NCBI GenBank assembly: GCA_023392115.1
Contig: JAEVZT010000126.1
Coordinates: forward strand, 1-8,581
Direction of reading: 5' to 3'
From: Chloroflexota bacterium
Lineage (GTDB): Bacteria; Chloroflexota; Anaerolineae; Aggregatilineales; Phototrophicaceae
Length of the DNA: 8,581 nt
The translations under genes were made by a program, and so were the position numbers. Below the pieces are notes generated by a model. That model made no database searches and was not told the DNA's origin. It saw only the letters and a program-made list of their open reading frames with translations. Below are positions 7,252 through 8,581 of the stretch, in pieces. Position 1 is the first letter of the stretch. Each line of letters begins with the position of its first letter.

Positions 7252-7258
7252 CAGACTC

Positions 7259-8098
7259 ATGGCTGACAGGCGCGCATCGACTCAGCGCATCGCACTTCTT
7301 GGATTGACCCTTATCGCTTCCCTGCTGTGGATCGCTTTCGCCCAGTCGCAGGGCGACCCGGACGCGCTTCTGCCCGGTGAGGTAATCACCGGCATCGCCG
7401 AATTCGAGGGGGCGCGCGTCTATACAGGACCCGATTTCGCTTACCCTGTGATCGGCGAACTGGCACAGAATACAGCCGTGACCGTCCTCGGGCGGCGCGG
7501 CGATTTCATCTACGCTTGGACGGGTGAACAGTGGCTTGAGATCGCATGGGGGACAGAAAGCGCGTGGGTCTACGCGCGCCTGCTCCGCACCAGCGTGCCG
7601 TTCAACAACATCCCGCCGACCGGACGACCGCTGCCGCGAAATCCCGACGGGCGCGTGCCGCGGACGTTCGACCTGAGCGACGATGTCTGCGACTCGTGGA
7701 CAGGTGAATTCACGCTGACCGGCAGCTTCCTGAACGGCGATCAGGAACTTGTAGTCACCTACCCCGCCCTGCCCGGCGCGCGCGTCTACAGCGTGATCAC
7801 CATTTCGCCGACCGGTCAGCGCCGCGCCCATGACAGCACGACGACGATGGCGACGATCCGCCTCGACGACCTGCCCCGCGAAGGCGGAACGTATCTCTGG
7901 CGCGTCGCCCCCTACTACACGCTCTCAAACAACCGCCGCGACTGGCAGCAGATTTGCCTGCTGCAAACCGGCGGCACGTTCGAGAAGCCGGGACCGGGCA
8001 TCACGCCGCGCCCAACCCGCAGTTTTCGCACCTTTGGCTACATCGGTCCGACGATGACTCCCGGTCCTAGCCCGACCCCGATCCCGTTTGTTCCCTAG
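7259..8098 (+). CDS. Exported SH3b-domain protein with a beta-rich second domain and Pro-rich tail
   Basis: 279 residues. It has a basic n-region (ADRR, QR) and hydrophobic core about residues 11-27, with probable signal peptidase cleavage after AFA at 28. Residues about 43-109 form an SH3b domain: ARVYTGPDF opening, a QWLEIAW core strand and AWVYARLL close. The domain pattern is the same as in the 2172-3185 protein, although the sequences are distant. Residues about 138-240 look like a beta-sandwich (FTLTGSF, LVVTYP, GTYLWRVAPYY), perhaps fibronectin-III-like. Cys144 and Cys233 sit at the two ends of it and could form a disulfide. Residues 244-279 are Pro/Thr/Gly-rich and end PSPTPIPFVP, resembling the tails of other exported Chloroflexota proteins. 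No catalytic motif is seen. It is divergent from the propeller gene, sharing a 153-bp upstream region. Its last 32 bp overlap the convergent gene from the right. A role at the cell envelope is likely; the ligand is unknown. Confidence 0.85.
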   Translation: MADRRASTQRIALLGLTLIASLLWIAFAQSQGDPDALLPGEVITGIAEFEGARVYTGPDFAYPVIGELAQNTAVTVLGRRGDFIYAWTGEQWLEIAWGTESAWVYARLLRTSVPFNNIPPTGRPLPRNPDGRVPRTFDLSDDVCDSWTGEFTLTGSFLNGDQELVVTYPALPGARVYSVITISPTGQRRAHDSTTTMATIRLDDLPREGGTYLWRVAPYYTLSNNRRDWQQICLLQTGGTFEKPGPGITPRPTRSFRTFGYIGPTMTPGPSPTPIPFVP

Positions 8099-8581
8099 CA
8101 TCCGGGGCGATGCGCAGCCGGAGCGCGTCCATGCGCTGTCGAACGAGGCGGAAGATCGAGCGGGCGTTCATTGCGTCGGCATACGCCGCGTTGAAGTCAA
8201 TCGTGACGACGATGCCGCAGGTCTGCGTCAGCGCGAGCGCGGCGTTCAGGTCGTCAACCGCTTCGCGCAGCCGCCGATCCTGCTGCCGCAGTTCCGGCAG
8301 TTCGACAAGGTCTTGCTGCGTGATGGCGTAGTAAGGGACGACTTCCGTGTGCGGCTGGCATTCGAGGATTTGCCCGCGCCGCAGCCCGTTCCAGTAGTTG
8401 GCAACCCCATTCGCCAGTCGATCAAGCGGCTCGATGTAGGCGATCAGCCTGTCGATTTGCGCCAGCTGGCGTTCAACCGGAATCAGTGTGACGGCGGGAA
8501 AGCGCGGATCGTCGGCGAATTCAGGATTGATTGGGATATCGTTGATGGCGAACGTGTAGCGGGCGAGGAACTGCGGCAGCC
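8067..8581 (-). CDS. Partial protein ending in a two-cysteine helical domain (5' end outside window)
   Basis: The minus-strand frame is open from the right edge (first full codon at 8579) to a TAG at 8069-8067, giving 170 visible residues with no credible start inside. It is the only long open frame covering 8099-8581 with sensible protein composition. Two cysteines (visible residues 74 and 121) bracket a 46-residue helical stretch. Counting from the first Cys, this stretch shares with the 2172-3185 protein D16-L17-V18, P21, L30, E32-A33, N38, A40 and A42 with no gap, and the G-Q pair 5 and 4 residues before the Cys. The upstream visible part (residues 1-70) is also mostly helical, with a short IPINPEF loop. 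It is therefore probably another exported, modular protein, although no signal peptide can be seen. The last 10 codons and the stop overlap the end of the convergent SH3b gene; the C-terminus is a simple Gly/Ser tail. No named domain recognised. Confidence 0.75.
   Translation of the reverse strand, partial: LPQFLARYTFAINDIPINPEFADDPRFPAVTLIPVERQLAQIDRLIAYIEPLDRLANGVANYWNGLRRGQILECQPHTEVVPYYAITQQDLVELPELRQQDRRLREAVDDLNAALALTQTCGIVVTIDFNAAYADAMNARSIFRLVRQRMDALRLRIAPDAREQTGSGSG
8098..8113. other. Small hairpin just after the second SH3b gene
   Basis: GCATC at 8098-8102 and GATGC at 8109-8113 pair around a six-base GC-rich loop, directly at the stop codon of the plus-strand gene. No T-run follows, so it is not a classical intrinsic terminator. 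It also lies inside the convergent coding region, so chance is a fair explanation. Confidence 0.25.

Larger units (their letters stand above)
7106..7258. promoter_or_regulatory. Divergent intergenic region between the propeller gene and the second SH3b gene
   Basis: This 153-bp region must hold promoters for both directions. It is visibly richer in A/T and in T-runs than its surroundings (7150-7230). On the plus strand TATGAT at 7227-7232 is a fair -10 candidate (5 of 6), 26 nt before the start codon, but no good -35 lies at the right spacing. On the minus strand only weak matches (TAAAGT near 7153-7158) are visible. A short motif related to CGTTTGC recurs at 7176, 7187, 7209 and 7216, with a TGTTTGT variant at 7196. 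The first four of these sites are spaced at about one helical turn, so they may be an operator array. The promoter positions are not settled. Confidence 0.5.

Noticed and set aside
8110..8331. Plus-strand open frame after the second SH3b gene
   Set aside because: It is Arg/Ser-rich with no ribosome site and is a shadow of the minus-strand gene that runs in from the right edge.

Overview
The window (8,581 bp, GC-rich) looks like part of a chromosome from a Chloroflexota bacterium, probably Anaerolineae-like. This is inferred from style: large exported proteins built from SH3b and WD40-like repeats, joined by Thr/Pro linkers and ending in Thr/Pro tails, with Shine-Dalgarno starts. No rRNA, tRNA or marker gene is present to confirm it. 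I see no mobile element, CRISPR array or RNA gene.

Layout. (1) Positions 1-1512, plus strand: the C-terminal part of a GH78 alpha-L-rhamnosidase, cut by the left edge, with an unusual 14-residue tandem duplication beside its active site. (2) Positions 1571-2098, minus strand: a small DinB-like four-helix-bundle protein, convergent with the rhamnosidase. (3) Positions 2172-3185, minus: an exported protein with two SH3b-like domains and a C-terminal helical domain carrying two cysteines. (4) Positions 3182-7105, minus: a 1,307-residue exported beta-propeller protein whose stop overlaps the start of gene 3 by 4 nt (ATGA), so the two are almost certainly co-transcribed. (5) A 153-bp divergent intergenic region, 7106-7258. 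(6) Positions 7259-8098, plus: another exported SH3b protein with a Pro-rich tail. (7) Positions 8067 to the right edge, minus: the C-terminal part of a further protein, converging on and overlapping gene 6 by 32 bp.

How the parts relate. Genes 3, 4 and 5 (the SH3b, propeller and second SH3b proteins) form a cluster of envelope or secreted proteins without recognisable enzymatic domains. The most interesting point is that the helical two-cysteine domain at the end of the 2172-3185 protein recurs in the edge-truncated gene at the right. The two align without gaps for about 42 residues after the first Cys, despite very different surroundings. Separately, the giant propeller protein contains two copies of a different Cys-bracketed helical module, separated by a Thr/Pro linker. 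Together these suggest a locus of exported modular proteins, possibly for surface binding or scaffolding. Their actual function cannot be read from the sequence. The rhamnosidase and the DinB-like gene look functionally unrelated to the cluster.
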